From the NCBI GenBank assembly GCA_017640445.1, contig JAEPQQ010000002.1, forward strand, positions 1-64,000: 64,000 bases of DNA. Direction: 5' to 3'. The notes beneath the pieces were generated by a model. It searched no databases. It saw nothing but the letters and a program-made list of their open reading frames with translations, and was not told the DNA's origin. Positions 25,669-34,928 of the stretch are shown piece after piece (the stretch's first letter is position 1; every line of letters begins with the position of its first letter). This DNA comes from Bacteroidia bacterium (GTDB taxonomy: Bacteria; Bacteroidota; Bacteroidia; NS11-12g; UBA9320). A program made the position numbers and the translations under genes.

Positions 25669-28506
25669 ATGAAACACTTCATATTCAAGAATCTCTTTCG
25701 CGCTGTTTTGGCTATAACTTTCGCACTGTCATTTAGTTTGGCTAGGGCGGATCACTTTGCAGGAGGAAGCATTACTTACAGGTGTCTGGGGGGTAATCAG
25801 TACGTGGTTACAATGGTAATCTACAGAGACTGTTCTCCTGGTACTTTGGCACTTTGGCCGCAACAAGATGTGCATATTAAGAATCTGGACAACAGTACAA
25901 CCAGCACGGTTACTTTAAGCCGGATAAGTTTAGATACGCTTAACGTGGGCAATCCTACTTTGTGTGTTTTAACCAGTGTGTGCATGGAAGAACATATTTT
26001 TAGGACAACGGTCACACTAAACACCAATACCAATGGTTATGATCTGTATTTCTACGACTCATACCGTAACAATGGTATTACCAACATCGCTAACAGTGGT
26101 TCTACTTTTTTTGGATTTACCACAACGGTGCCACCTACTTCAATCTGTAACGAGTCTGCCAAATTTGTAGATGGGTTTCCTGATATCTTGTGCATTAACA
26201 CCAATCAATGTATTGACCTGTCGGCTACCGATGCGGATGGGGATGTGCTGGTGTATCGATTGGTTGAAAGTGAACACGCAACCTACGTTTCTCCCTTTGG
26301 TGCCTCAAACGTAATGAATGGAAACCCCAGTCTTGCCATTGACGCCAACACCGGAATTGCTTGTGTAACACCCACTCAAGCAGGGCAGTTTATTATCACA
26401 GTAGAAGTCGACGAGGTTCGAAATGGGAACGTCATATCTACGGTGAGAAAAGACCTCCAGTTTTTTGTGGTTAATTGCATACCAAATCCAGTTGCATGTT
26501 TTACTGTTGATCCTTCTCCAGCTTCTTGCCATGACGTTATCATCGATGTGAGTTGCTCGGCGAACGAAAGCTCAATTACCTGGACCATAGAGGAGTTGGA
26601 TGCCAACAACAACCCAACGGGTAATACATTTACCCAATCGTTGAGCGGGGGATCGCTTACCACCATCAACCTGACTGCCGCGGCGGGAGCAAGCTATACA
26701 ATCGAGCCGGGTAAGTGTTATACAGTTACCGTTGAAGCATCGAGATTGTGCAATGGCAACGTTGTATCAGACCAGGTTACAAAAACCATTTGTGTTAAAC
26801 CTTTGGTGCCCAGTTTTGCCGGCCCAGATAAAACCATTTGCCTAGGGGAATGTGTGTCAATAGGAATTGATCCCTGTGTGGATGTTCAAGGGCCATGTTC
26901 ATACGAAGATTATACAGTGGTGTGGTATGATATTGTGCCAGGCATCAATGGGACTGGTTTTGTTCAAAGCGTTTGTCCGACAGAGACCACCAGTTACTAT
27001 GTTACCTATACCGATGCAGATGGCTGCACAACAGCGGACTGGGTGAAGGTGGTTGTAGAAGAACCACTCCCCGATTTGGTTTGTGAAGACGTAGACCTTT
27101 GTGTGGGTGATGTCTATGGGTATTACCCGGAAATACCTCTAAGCGGAAATCACTACGATCTTGATTTTCACATAGACTTTGGTAACGGCGATGTATTTGA
27201 CTATCCGACACAAAGCCTGAAGGCCAGCCCCACTACGGTGTATACAACCCCTGGTACGTATACCATGCGCATTGAGGTAAGCAATAGTTGTGGTACTGTT
27301 TCTTGCGATAAAACTATAACGGTTCACGACGTTGAGTTTTGCTGCAAACCTGATGTTGCATGCTTCGAGATACCCGATACGATATGTTATGGAGACAGCC
27401 TCTGGGCCGATATGACAGGTTGTAGTTATACAACTCCCGTTTGGCATCAGTGGACCATTGCTGAATTGAATGGGCCATGGGATGACAGGGTGGTAAAAGC
27501 CACGATACCGGGGGCTGGTATTCCGCAAAACACCAATTTGAGTGAGTCTTGGCATGAGTTCATACTTGGAAAAACCTATGCTATTTCGTTTGATGTATGT
27601 GTAGACTGCAACGGGACCATCGTGTGCAATACGATTTACAAATTCGTATACATTGAGGATTGTTGTGAGAAACCCGCTTGCTTTGATCTGCCTGAGGAAG
27701 TATGCGAAGGAGAATCTATAGTACTTGACTTTGGTTGCAATATCCTCAGTCATGTTACAAGCTATCGCATTAACATTCACGAAGGACAAACCAATGTGTG
27801 GTGGCGCGACTACCCGGGGGAGCTCATAAATACGGATATCGCGGATTCGTTTTCATTTCAATCCGGGAACACGTATAACATTTCAGTTGATGTTCGGTAC
27901 GACTGTTTCCAAAATGGGGTCTGGATCTCAAAGGTTAAGACTGTGTACAGAAGTATTACCATACTTCCAACCGGTGTCAACAATCACTCAGTTAGCGTTC
28001 CTTGTGGTACATTGATCAACCTGAATAGTTATTTGGGAGATTGTTTCTATGGACAGTGGGAAGACGTGTCTACCGGATTATATTTAGTAAGCCCGTTGGT
28101 GATGGTTAATGGTAGTCAGTCGTACGTATATCGTGGTCGTAACGCAGAAGGTGGATGCTGCCTGGTAAACGTCGATGTTTCCTGCACCCAGGAAGCACCA
28201 TTGGAACAGGAGCAAAAGCGCAATGTGGGTGAACAAAACCCATTGCGATCCGAACTGTTTGAGGTTTATCCAAATCCTTCTGATGGTGTTTTTGTCGTGG
28301 GTATTCAAGACATTCAAGAACCTGGCGCATCTTACACCTATTCAGTTACTGATGCAGCGGGAAGAATTGCTGTCCAGGGTAGTTTTGAAAACTCAGGCAA
28401 AAGCCTTGAAATAGACCTGTCCGGTTATTCCAACGGGGTTTATTTTTTAAAGGTTGGTACAAAAGGAATCGACAAGACCTTTAGTCTGATTAAAAAGGAC
28501 GAATAA
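25669..28506 (+). CDS. Large secreted PKD-type adhesin with T9SS type A sorting domain
   Basis: 945 residues. A signal peptide ends at LARA before DHFAGGSITYRCLGGNQY, an N-terminal module found at the start of many long Bacteroidota surface proteins. A cadherin-like strand follows (CIDLSATDADGDVLVYRLVES). Several Ig/PKD-like domains then appear: CVSIGIDPCVD...VVWYDI, FHIDFGNGDVFDYPT...YTTPGTYTMRIEVSNSCG. Cys-rich repeats begin CCKPDVACFEIPDTICYGDS and CCEKPACFDLPEEVCEGES. The end is a type A tail (LFEVYPNPSDGVFVVGI ... GVYFLKVGTKG). No catalytic motif, so an adhesive or structural surface role is likely. The gene is preceded by an A-rich leader and followed by a strong terminator at 28541-28577. 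Confidence 0.9.
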   Translation: MKHFIFKNLFRAVLAITFALSFSLARADHFAGGSITYRCLGGNQYVVTMVIYRDCSPGTLALWPQQDVHIKNLDNSTTSTVTLSRISLDTLNVGNPTLCVLTSVCMEEHIFRTTVTLNTNTNGYDLYFYDSYRNNGITNIANSGSTFFGFTTTVPPTSICNESAKFVDGFPDILCINTNQCIDLSATDADGDVLVYRLVESEHATYVSPFGASNVMNGNPSLAIDANTGIACVTPTQAGQFIITVEVDEVRNGNVISTVRKDLQFFVVNCIPNPVACFTVDPSPASCHDVIIDVSCSANESSITWTIEELDANNNPTGNTFTQSLSGGSLTTINLTAAAGASYTIEPGKCYTVTVEASRLCNGNVVSDQVTKTICVKPLVPSFAGPDKTICLGECVSIGIDPCVDVQGPCSYEDYTVVWYDIVPGINGTGFVQSVCPTETTSYYVTYTDADGCTTADWVKVVVEEPLPDLVCEDVDLCVGDVYGYYPEIPLSGNHYDLDFHIDFGNGDVFDYPTQSLKASPTTVYTTPGTYTMRIEVSNSCGTVSCDKTITVHDVEFCCKPDVACFEIPDTICYGDSLWADMTGCSYTTPVWHQWTIAELNGPWDDRVVKATIPGAGIPQNTNLSESWHEFILGKTYAISFDVCVDCNGTIVCNTIYKFVYIEDCCEKPACFDLPEEVCEGESIVLDFGCNILSHVTSYRINIHEGQTNVWWRDYPGELINTDIADSFSFQSGNTYNISVDVRYDCFQNGVWISKVKTVYRSITILPTGVNNHSVSVPCGTLINLNSYLGDCFYGQWEDVSTGLYLVSPLVMVNGSQSYVYRGRNAEGGCCLVNVDVSCTQEAPLEQEQKRNVGEQNPLRSELFEVYPNPSDGVFVVGIQDIQEPGASYTYSVTDAAGRIAVQGSFENSGKSLEIDLSGYSNGVYFLKVGTKGIDKTFSLIKKDE

Positions 28507-28826
28507 TGAGTACTGATTGAAAAACCGATGTCACCATGTTAAGGCCATTTGCATTCCGCAAATGGCCTTATTTATTTCCTAAAGCTTCGGGTTACAACTT
28601 GTAACCAATACCTTGTAGGACAGGATTGTCCGAACCGAGTTCTGAAAATGCGATTATCTCTGAACCGTTTAACTCTGGTTGGATATGGTACGAGTCACGA
28701 AGTCTTCCAACAAAAAGATCCATGTTTTTCAGAAAAGAAATGGATTCACGAATATGAGTCAACATCGTTTGCTATTTTCACGCCTCCGGTGGCATACAAG
28801 TGATCATCATTACCTATAGGATTTAA
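28507..28826. other. Intergenic region holding a terminator
   Basis: Apart from the terminator at 28541-28577, this 320-base gap shows no convincing gene. An 84-codon open frame (28549-28803) begins inside the terminator stem and has no recognisable domain, so it is not called. The 3' part must contain the promoter of the AraC-type regulator. Confidence 0.5.
28541..28577 (+). terminator. Strong Rho-independent terminator
   Basis: A 12-bp perfect stem (AAGGCCATTTGC at 28541-28552, GCAAATGGCCTT at 28558-28569) with a 5-base loop is followed by ATTTATTT. It lies 35 bases after the stop of the 945-residue protein gene. Confidence 0.9.
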
Positions 28827-29744
28827 ATGGAGCAGAAGCGAAATCCAATTGAAATAGAAGTGGACCACAGGCATAGACTCAATCGGGTTTTTAAATTCAT
28901 TGATGAAAACCTCGATTCAAAATTGTCGTTGAGCAGCGTTTCTGAAGAGGCATTTTATTCGCCATTTCACTTTCATAGAATGTTTAAACTTTTGACGGGG
29001 GAAACCTTAAACGAGTTTGTAACGAGGCGAAGAATCGAAAAATCGGTTGCAGACCTCCTGCATAAGGAAGTGCGCATTTCAGAAATAGCACACAACTATG
29101 GCTTCGGCGATAATGCATCTTACACCAAAGCATTTAAGAAGTACTATGAGGTTAGTCCTACCGAATTTAAAAATCAAAATCCACATAAGTTTTCAAAAAT
29201 CAAACCACTAAATAGCAAGATTGGACAAAACTATCCTGACCTCGACGAATACGTTTGCATCATTGAAAATCTAAAAAAATGGATCAAGATGAATTCAAAC
29301 ATTGAAGTTAAAGAACTAACCGAACAGAACTACGTTTACGTTACATGTATTGGCCCTCAGGAACTCCCTCAGGCATTTCAAAAATTGATTGCCTGGGCAA
29401 TACCAAATGGGCTTATGACACAGAAAACTAAGCTAATGACGGTTTATCAGGATAGCCTTAAGATAACCGAAGAAGAGAAAGCCAGATTTAGAGCGTGCCT
29501 TCAGCTAGAGAGTAGCGTTGAGTCTACGTTTGAATCAGCTGCGATTGCACCAGGGAGGTATGTAGTAGGCAGATTTGAGATTGTGCTGGATGATTTTGAG
29601 AAAGCTTGGACCGGACTTTATGCGTGGATGGACGAAAATGGTTATGAACGATCAGAAGGCGAATCGTTTGAAATCTACCACAACAACTTTAATGAACATC
29701 CTGAGAAAAAGGCAATCGTCGATTTTAATATACCGGTGAGGTAG
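28827..29744 (+). CDS. AraC family transcriptional regulator with GyrI-like effector domain
   Basis: 305 residues. The N-terminal 110 residues hold the two helix-turn-helix units of the AraC/XylS family: LSLSSVSEEAFYSPFHFHRMFKLLTG, then VRISEIAHNYGFGDNASYTKAFKKYY followed by VSPTEFKNQNP. From about 150 to the end it resembles the GyrI-like small-molecule-binding (SRPBCC/Bac_rhamnosid-type) domain seen in Rob and SoxR-related activators: VKELTEQNYVYVTCIGP, AIAPGRYVVGRFE, WDENGYERSE-like and FEIYHNNFNEHPEKKAIVDFNIPV. Such HTH-GyrI fusions sense hydrophobic or cationic compounds and activate stress genes. The target here is unknown; no obvious transporter or oxidoreductase is adjacent. Confidence 0.92.
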   Translation: MEQKRNPIEIEVDHRHRLNRVFKFIDENLDSKLSLSSVSEEAFYSPFHFHRMFKLLTGETLNEFVTRRRIEKSVADLLHKEVRISEIAHNYGFGDNASYTKAFKKYYEVSPTEFKNQNPHKFSKIKPLNSKIGQNYPDLDEYVCIIENLKKWIKMNSNIEVKELTEQNYVYVTCIGPQELPQAFQKLIAWAIPNGLMTQKTKLMTVYQDSLKITEEEKARFRACLQLESSVESTFESAAIAPGRYVVGRFEIVLDDFEKAWTGLYAWMDENGYERSEGESFEIYHNNFNEHPEKKAIVDFNIPVR

Positions 29745-29767
29745 TGATCAATGGGGAAAATATGAAA

Positions 29768-30409
29768 TTAGTCAAGACTCTTGATTAAGTCTTCAGGACT
29801 GCTGAATTGTAACGCATATCCTACGTCTTTATACAAATCAATAAGGCCGGGGTCTTTCGTGATCATTTGTCGAGAATTGTGCGGCCAATCTATTTCAACT
29901 GGATCGGGATTTTCCAGATCATACTCCGGTTTAATTGTACCATCACGGTTGTATCTCAATAAAAGATCGTTGGTCAGGAACGAGAAGTATGAACTCAAAC
30001 AATTGGCTTTTACATAGGACGGAAGGCCATCGTCAGAGTCCCGGAAAACAACGCTGTTGCTTCCCTGTCCGTTTAAAAACATAACGCAATCGTAGTTTCC
30101 ACAACCATCGGTAAGGATCGGAAACTGATAGGTAAACAGAGGAAGGTTATCCGACCTTATGGCCTCGATTAGTTCCAAATGTTCTTCCAGCGAGATTACC
30201 TTTCCGTCATAATAATCATCCGTATGTACGTCGAATCCATTACAGAACGTATAGAAGTCTTTGATGTCAGGAGTGAGTCCGGTATAGTATGTCTTAAAAT
30301 GTTCAATAGACGTTGTGGAAGAGGGCTCGAACAGTTCAAATTTGTCGAAATAGCTTTCCAGTCGCTTGATTTCAATTTTTATCTTGTCGACTTCTTTCAT
30401 CCTATTCAT
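29768..30409 (-). CDS. SMI1/KNR4 (SUKH) family protein
   Basis: About 213 residues from the ATG at 30409 (MNRMKEVDKIK); the frame could start five codons earlier. The sequence IEHFKTYYTGLTPDIKDFYTFCNGFDV, then LEEHLELIEAIRS, a central DGCGNYDCVMFLNGQGSNSVVFRDSD and LSSYFSFLTNDLL matches the SUKH superfamily: a helical start, the F/Y-x-x-F/C-N-G motif, and the G-x-Y strand near an aromatic/acidic pocket. SUKH proteins commonly serve as immunity proteins against contact-dependent or polymorphic toxins. No toxin gene is next to it, so it may be an orphan immunity protein or have another role. No signal peptide; cytoplasmic. Confidence 0.8.
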   Translation of the reverse strand: MNRMKEVDKIKIEIKRLESYFDKFELFEPSSTTSIEHFKTYYTGLTPDIKDFYTFCNGFDVHTDDYYDGKVISLEEHLELIEAIRSDNLPLFTYQFPILTDGCGNYDCVMFLNGQGSNSVVFRDSDDGLPSYVKANCLSSYFSFLTNDLLLRYNRDGTIKPEYDLENPDPVEIDWPHNSRQMITKDPGLIDLYKDVGYALQFSSPEDLIKSLD

Positions 30410-30609
30410 GAAATAAATAGTCATCCAAAACTAACACAAATATGGGGTTAGCAATTAAGCTCGTAACCATTCACATGGTTCTGTCTCATTAACCTATTCA
30501 ATTTGTAAAGCTATTAATGACTTTGGTGCGGTTTCTTTGTTTTTTACATAGAAGGTTAGTCAAACAACAATCACCAGACCGCATTATCGTATCGCTCGCG
30601 TGCCTGTTA

Positions 30610-30642
30610 TTTGACGTTTTGGTGTCTCAAATGGTAATTTTA
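30610..30642 (+). promoter_or_regulatory. Bacteroidota-type promoter for the ELWxxDGT-repeat gene
   Basis: TTTG at 30610-30613, a 21-base spacer and TAATTTTA at 30635-30642 match the TTTG-N19-21-TAnnTTTG consensus except for the last base. The start codon at 30662 follows 19 bases later. Confidence 0.6.
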
Positions 30643-30661
30643 CGTGTTAAATTTCAGCCCC

Positions 30662-33652
30662 ATGAATTACCAAAAACTCATAATCCAGGCTGTTGCATTA
30701 TTCACTACCTTGTTCTGCGTTGCCACCGCAGAAGCGCAAGAGGTTCACTTGTTGCATGATATTACGTTGGAAGAAGACCCAGCCTTAGGTTCTTCACCAG
30801 GGCCATTTGTTACACTTGACAGCATTGTTCTTTTTCGAGCTCAAACAGCAGAGTATACCAACCAAATCTGGAGAACGAACGGGACAGAATCAGGGACACG
30901 GATGGTAAAAGAACTACCGTTTTATGAAAACCTGGGCAGCTCCATCTCATTTACGAAGTTCAATAGCAAAGTATACTTCAACGTAGTTAATCCTGAATAT
31001 GGATATCAAATGTGGGTTACGGATGGTACACAAAATGGCACAAAACCTGTGTTCGACGCATCGCAAGATGAGAATATCAGTAGTATATATCATATAACTC
31101 CTTTTAAGGGAAGACTATACTTTGTAGCGGCAAATGAAGACATAGGTAGGGAAATTTGGAGAACCGATTCTGCAGTCTCTAGTGCTGAGTCATTCGATCT
31201 GATACCGGGCAATATGAGCAGCTCACCTTTTAACTTAACTGTGTCCAAAGATAGGTTGTACTTCCTCAGTAACAGTCAGCAAAGCAACGGACCTGTTTTG
31301 CAAGTGACGGATGGGGTGGGTTTCGACACGATTAAGTTCGAAAATAACTTTGAACGATGGCAAATCACACATCTGATCCCTAATAGCTCCGGTTTGTATT
31401 TTTACGTAATGGAATACCGCGGAACGGGTCAGGAACTATGGCATACCGATGGTACAGCATCCGGCACAAGGCGAGTTAAATCCATTTCGCAAAAAGGTCA
31501 GGGGTTTTCACAATCACCAAGTTTGTTTAAGACGATAGACGAGAAACTTTATTTCTATGCAAACACCCCACAATATGGCAGGGAGATTTGGGTCACCGAC
31601 GGTACAGATACGGGTACCCATATATTGGTTGATATGGTTGAAGGTCGTGGTTCTTCATATGGAGCCAATGATGTGGTGAAGTATAAAGATGAGTTGTTTT
31701 TTGCACTGTATGTTCCATCCAGGGGTGTAGAACTTGTTAAGTACAACCCCAGTTCGGATAGCCTGCAAGTGGTTACGGATATTTTTGATACCGATTCAAT
31801 TTCAGTCGGTGTAAATGCCCCGTTTATACTTCTCAACGATAAACTCATCTTTCAAGGCCAGGATTCCGTCAACAACTGGGAACTCTGGTATACAGATGGC
31901 ACGGAGGATGGAACCCATTTGTTTGCTGACATAAACCCGAAAGGAAGTAGTAATGCCTGGTTATGGCATCCAATAGGGAATCAGTACTTGTTTTCTGCTA
32001 CCGACGGAGTACGTGGCAGGGAGTTATGGATAACCGATGGGACCACATCGGGAACCAGGTTGCTAAAGAATATTCGGACAACCCGGTTGAGTACAATTCC
32101 AAGAAGACTTACACCTTTTTCAAATTCGCTTGGTTTTCTGATAGGGAAATTCCCCAGTGTAGGCATTGGCATAGTGGAAGATGACTCGATTCGTTCGTTC
32201 GACTTTCTTGATACAATTGACAACGGCGGTACAGTTAGGCCGACTGACTTGATTGGAGTAAACAATACGTTGTTGTTTCGGGGTGAATCTGAAAAACACG
32301 GTGCCGAACTATGGAAAACAGACGGAACCCAACCGGGTACAGAGCTTGTTAGGGATTTCGTTCCGGGTTCAGCAGGTAGTTCTCCTTTGTTTTTTACCAA
32401 AATGAACGATGAGGTCTATTTCCGGGTCGATAATTCCGTAATTCCTAATAGCTTATTGTATAAAACCGATGGCACCAAGGATAATACCGTACTGGCTGGG
32501 TCGCTTTGGGAAGAATATGGCAGGGCCACAATAACTAAAATCTTTGCTACCGAAGACAAGGTCTTTTTCTTCGCCCAGACCTCGGAATTGGGTAACGAAT
32601 TGTTTGTCAGCGATGGCACATTGAAGGGTACACGACTGGTAAAAGATATATGTCAGGAACGATGCTCGGGGCCCTTGGCTCAGGAGGATGTGGTTGTTAA
32701 CAATGGCGTGATCTATTTTCCGGCAATTTCATTGAACAGAGGAGAAGAGCTTTGGCGCAGCGACGGAACGAAAGAAGGAACCTACCTGATTAAGGACTTA
32801 AACGGGACCACAATGGGGAGTAAACCCAGAATGTTAGGAAGCTTCAAAAATCAGGTCTTTTTTGCCACAGAAAAAAACCGGTATACGCATGAGCTATGGA
32901 AAACCGATGGCACAGAAGAAGGTACCCAGATTTTTCCTAACGTATTTGTGAACATTGACTTACAGGGTGGTTTTTTTCAGAAAGGACCAACACGTGGTGT
33001 TCAGATGAAGGACGCGTTTTACTTCGTTGCTAAAGATTACAGCGATTTGGGCTACGAGCTATGGCGAAGCGATGGTAGTGAAGAGGGAACCCGGATGGTA
33101 AAGGATATTGCACCTGGTAGCTATGGTTCGAATCCCAATCATTTAACAGTCTTAAACGATACACTTTATTTCGTAGCTACAACACTTGAACATGGAAGTG
33201 AGTTGTGGAAGTCAGACGGAACAGAGGAAAACACGAAAATGGTAAGTGACATCCTTCCCAATGGGGCGTCTTCCAATCCAACCGACCTAACCACCATTGG
33301 TAACAGACTGTATTTCGCAGCCAGTCACCTGGAACACGGCAGAGAATTGTTCTACCTTGAAGATCCCAATTACAAGCCAAAGTCAGAGAAAAAGGAAGAG
33401 ACCAAAAGCCAGGAAATTAGGTTTCATGTAAGTCCGGTTCCAGCGGGCGATGAACTACACGTAGCCTGGGGCGATATATTTAATCGGGATTTTACTTCGC
33501 GCAGCCTGATGGTTTACGACATTTTAGGAAGACCAGTGATAGCGCAGACCGTATCAGGGGGATATGTAACCATCAGCCTCACAGGTGTTACTTCTGGTAC
33601 CTACATTCTAAAACTGGAAGGCATTGGTGCTACAAAGTTTATCAAACACTAG
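30662..33652 (+). CDS. Secreted ELWxxDGT-repeat protein with T9SS type A sorting domain
   Basis: About 996 residues from the ATG at 30662 (MNYQKLIIQAVALF), six codons after the first in-frame start. A signal peptide ends at TAEAQ. The body is built of roughly 15 repeats of about 50 residues with the core ELW-x-x-DGT-x-x-GT-x-x-V-x-D-I followed by a strand such as LYFVATTLEHG (ELWHTDGTASGTRRVKSI, ELWKTDGTQPGTELVRDF, ELWRSDGSEEGTRMVKDI and others). These repeats form a propeller or toroid-like beta structure of unknown function and are widespread in exported Bacteroidota proteins. The last 75 residues are a type A sorting domain (FHVSPVPAGDELHVAW ... GTYILKLEGIGATKFIKH). Preceded by a good promoter match. 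Confidence 0.93.
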   Translation: MNYQKLIIQAVALFTTLFCVATAEAQEVHLLHDITLEEDPALGSSPGPFVTLDSIVLFRAQTAEYTNQIWRTNGTESGTRMVKELPFYENLGSSISFTKFNSKVYFNVVNPEYGYQMWVTDGTQNGTKPVFDASQDENISSIYHITPFKGRLYFVAANEDIGREIWRTDSAVSSAESFDLIPGNMSSSPFNLTVSKDRLYFLSNSQQSNGPVLQVTDGVGFDTIKFENNFERWQITHLIPNSSGLYFYVMEYRGTGQELWHTDGTASGTRRVKSISQKGQGFSQSPSLFKTIDEKLYFYANTPQYGREIWVTDGTDTGTHILVDMVEGRGSSYGANDVVKYKDELFFALYVPSRGVELVKYNPSSDSLQVVTDIFDTDSISVGVNAPFILLNDKLIFQGQDSVNNWELWYTDGTEDGTHLFADINPKGSSNAWLWHPIGNQYLFSATDGVRGRELWITDGTTSGTRLLKNIRTTRLSTIPRRLTPFSNSLGFLIGKFPSVGIGIVEDDSIRSFDFLDTIDNGGTVRPTDLIGVNNTLLFRGESEKHGAELWKTDGTQPGTELVRDFVPGSAGSSPLFFTKMNDEVYFRVDNSVIPNSLLYKTDGTKDNTVLAGSLWEEYGRATITKIFATEDKVFFFAQTSELGNELFVSDGTLKGTRLVKDICQERCSGPLAQEDVVVNNGVIYFPAISLNRGEELWRSDGTKEGTYLIKDLNGTTMGSKPRMLGSFKNQVFFATEKNRYTHELWKTDGTEEGTQIFPNVFVNIDLQGGFFQKGPTRGVQMKDAFYFVAKDYSDLGYELWRSDGSEEGTRMVKDIAPGSYGSNPNHLTVLNDTLYFVATTLEHGSELWKSDGTEENTKMVSDILPNGASSNPTDLTTIGNRLYFAASHLEHGRELFYLEDPNYKPKSEKKEETKSQEIRFHVSPVPAGDELHVAWGDIFNRDFTSRSLMVYDILGRPVIAQTVSGGYVTISLTGVTSGTYILKLEGIGATKFIKH

Positions 33653-33738
33653 TACGCGTTGATTTAATTAGCGGTTATTTGGCGTTAATTATCTAGCCTG
33701 CAAAGGCGTCAGTGCATCCTGGAGACATGTCTGTCATT

Positions 33739-34149
33739 TCAGTCTTCTAACGGTTTGTGTTTGGATTCTCTTAATAAATCCAACCATTCATCTGGAATAT
33801 CAACATGCCATTCGGCGAAGACAATTCCCGAAACCATGAACCTAGTTGAGTGTGCGGAAGTTTGGCGGTCGATAGAGCCGTTCAACTGCCAATCGTAACC
33901 AATTTGTTGTCCAAGTAAAATGAGTTCAAACATGAGCTCTTCCTTTGAAGATGAGTTTGAACGTAATTGAAAACTACCTGAGAACTCCTTTGTGTCCCAA
34001 TGCGGTTCATAGGTCACTTCAATAGCTGGTTGATTCAATAGGGCCTTTACCTTGTTCAGTATCTTTTTGCACTTTTCTTCGGTTTTTGTGTTCGTTGAAA
34101 TTTTCCAGAAGGACGTGGGCATATAAGGCAATCTAAATGATATAGTCAC
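33739..34149 (-). CDS. Small hypothetical protein
   Basis: 136 residues, no signal peptide or membrane segment. The pattern is an N-terminal strand (TISFRLPYMPTSFWKIS), a helix with Lys clusters, then FSGSFQLRSNSSSKEELMFELILLGQQIGYDWQLNGSI and FMVSGIVFAEWHVDIPDEW, giving an alternating alpha/beta fold of the size seen in immunity proteins. I do not recognise the family. It is convergent with the ELWxxDGT gene and divergent from the first Crp/Fnr gene, close to the SUKH gene 3.3 kb away. The ATG at 34149 and the compact ORF support it being real. Confidence 0.6.
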   Translation of the reverse strand: MTISFRLPYMPTSFWKISTNTKTEEKCKKILNKVKALLNQPAIEVTYEPHWDTKEFSGSFQLRSNSSSKEELMFELILLGQQIGYDWQLNGSIDRQTSAHSTRFMVSGIVFAEWHVDIPDEWLDLLRESKHKPLED

Positions 34150-34264
34150 AAATTAATGTAAACGGTGGCAAAGTCGGATGATTTTACCTTTTGTAAATTG
34201 GTGCCGGAATCTATCTATATTTAAACATCCCAATATTTGGGGCATTTTACTTCAAAAACAACAA

Positions 34265-34840
34265 ATGGAACGACGATTCATTGAATACATATCCAGTTTT
34301 ACAACGCTTTCCAAAGAGGAAGAAGAACTTATGTTGGAAAGTTATCCGATAAAACAGTTTAGGAAAGGCGATTGCGTTTTAGAAGAAGGTACAATTACAC
34401 AGGATACTTTCTTGATTCTTGAAGGGTGTATCAGAAGACACTGCACGGTGGATGGAGTAGACAAGACCACCGGTTTTTTTACGGAAGGAGAAGCCGTTGC
34501 CGAGTTTGAAAGCCTCTCATTCAACAAACCGACAACGCATTCTTATTCGTGTGTTGAAGACACTGTTGCGGTGGTAGTAAACTCCGAAAAGGAAAAAGCA
34601 TTTTATAAGCGATTCCCACGGTTTGAAGAACTTGCACGGATGGAAACGGAGAAGATGCTGGGCAAGAATCAGGAGCAACTGTCCAACTTTATTACCAAAT
34701 CTCCCGAAGAACGATATAAACACCTGTTGACGAATAAACCGGAATTGCTTCAACGAGTGCCTCAGCATCAAATAGCAAGTTACTTGGGTGTTACTCCTGA
34801 ATCGTTGAGCAGAATCAGAAAGCGAATATCAAAAAAGTGA
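34265..34840 (+). CDS. Crp/Fnr family transcriptional regulator (copy 1)
   Basis: About 191 residues from the ATG at 34265 (MERRFIEYISSF); the frame is open from 34178 but the extra 29 residues do not fit the family. The cyclic-nucleotide-binding-like beta barrel spans about 10-125 (PIKQFRKGDCVLEEGTITQDTFLILEGCIRR ... TTGFFTEGEAVAE), and a winged helix follows (about 140-190: KSPEERYKHLLTNKPELLQRVPQHQIASYLGVTPESLSRIRKRI). The signature cAMP-binding arginine pocket is not conserved, as in many Bacteroidota paralogs. It is 89 bases before an outer-membrane protein gene on the same strand, probably its target or partner. A second copy lies at 35794-36372. Confidence 0.9.
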   Translation: MERRFIEYISSFTTLSKEEEELMLESYPIKQFRKGDCVLEEGTITQDTFLILEGCIRRHCTVDGVDKTTGFFTEGEAVAEFESLSFNKPTTHSYSCVEDTVAVVVNSEKEKAFYKRFPRFEELARMETEKMLGKNQEQLSNFITKSPEERYKHLLTNKPELLQRVPQHQIASYLGVTPESLSRIRKRISKK

Positions 34841-34928
34841 GCCTTAGTTTATTTCTTATCTTAAGTCAACGATTTAAGCGTTAACCACATCTCACCTTTG
34901 CACTGTCGAATAACATAAAATTTGAACA

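Noticed and set aside
27139..27789. 216-codon minus-strand open frame
   Set aside because: It lies wholly within the strongly supported 945-residue secreted protein gene and is a shadow of it.
28549..28803. 84-codon open frame on the plus strand
   Set aside because: It starts inside the stem of a strong terminator and shows no domain, signal peptide or family pattern.
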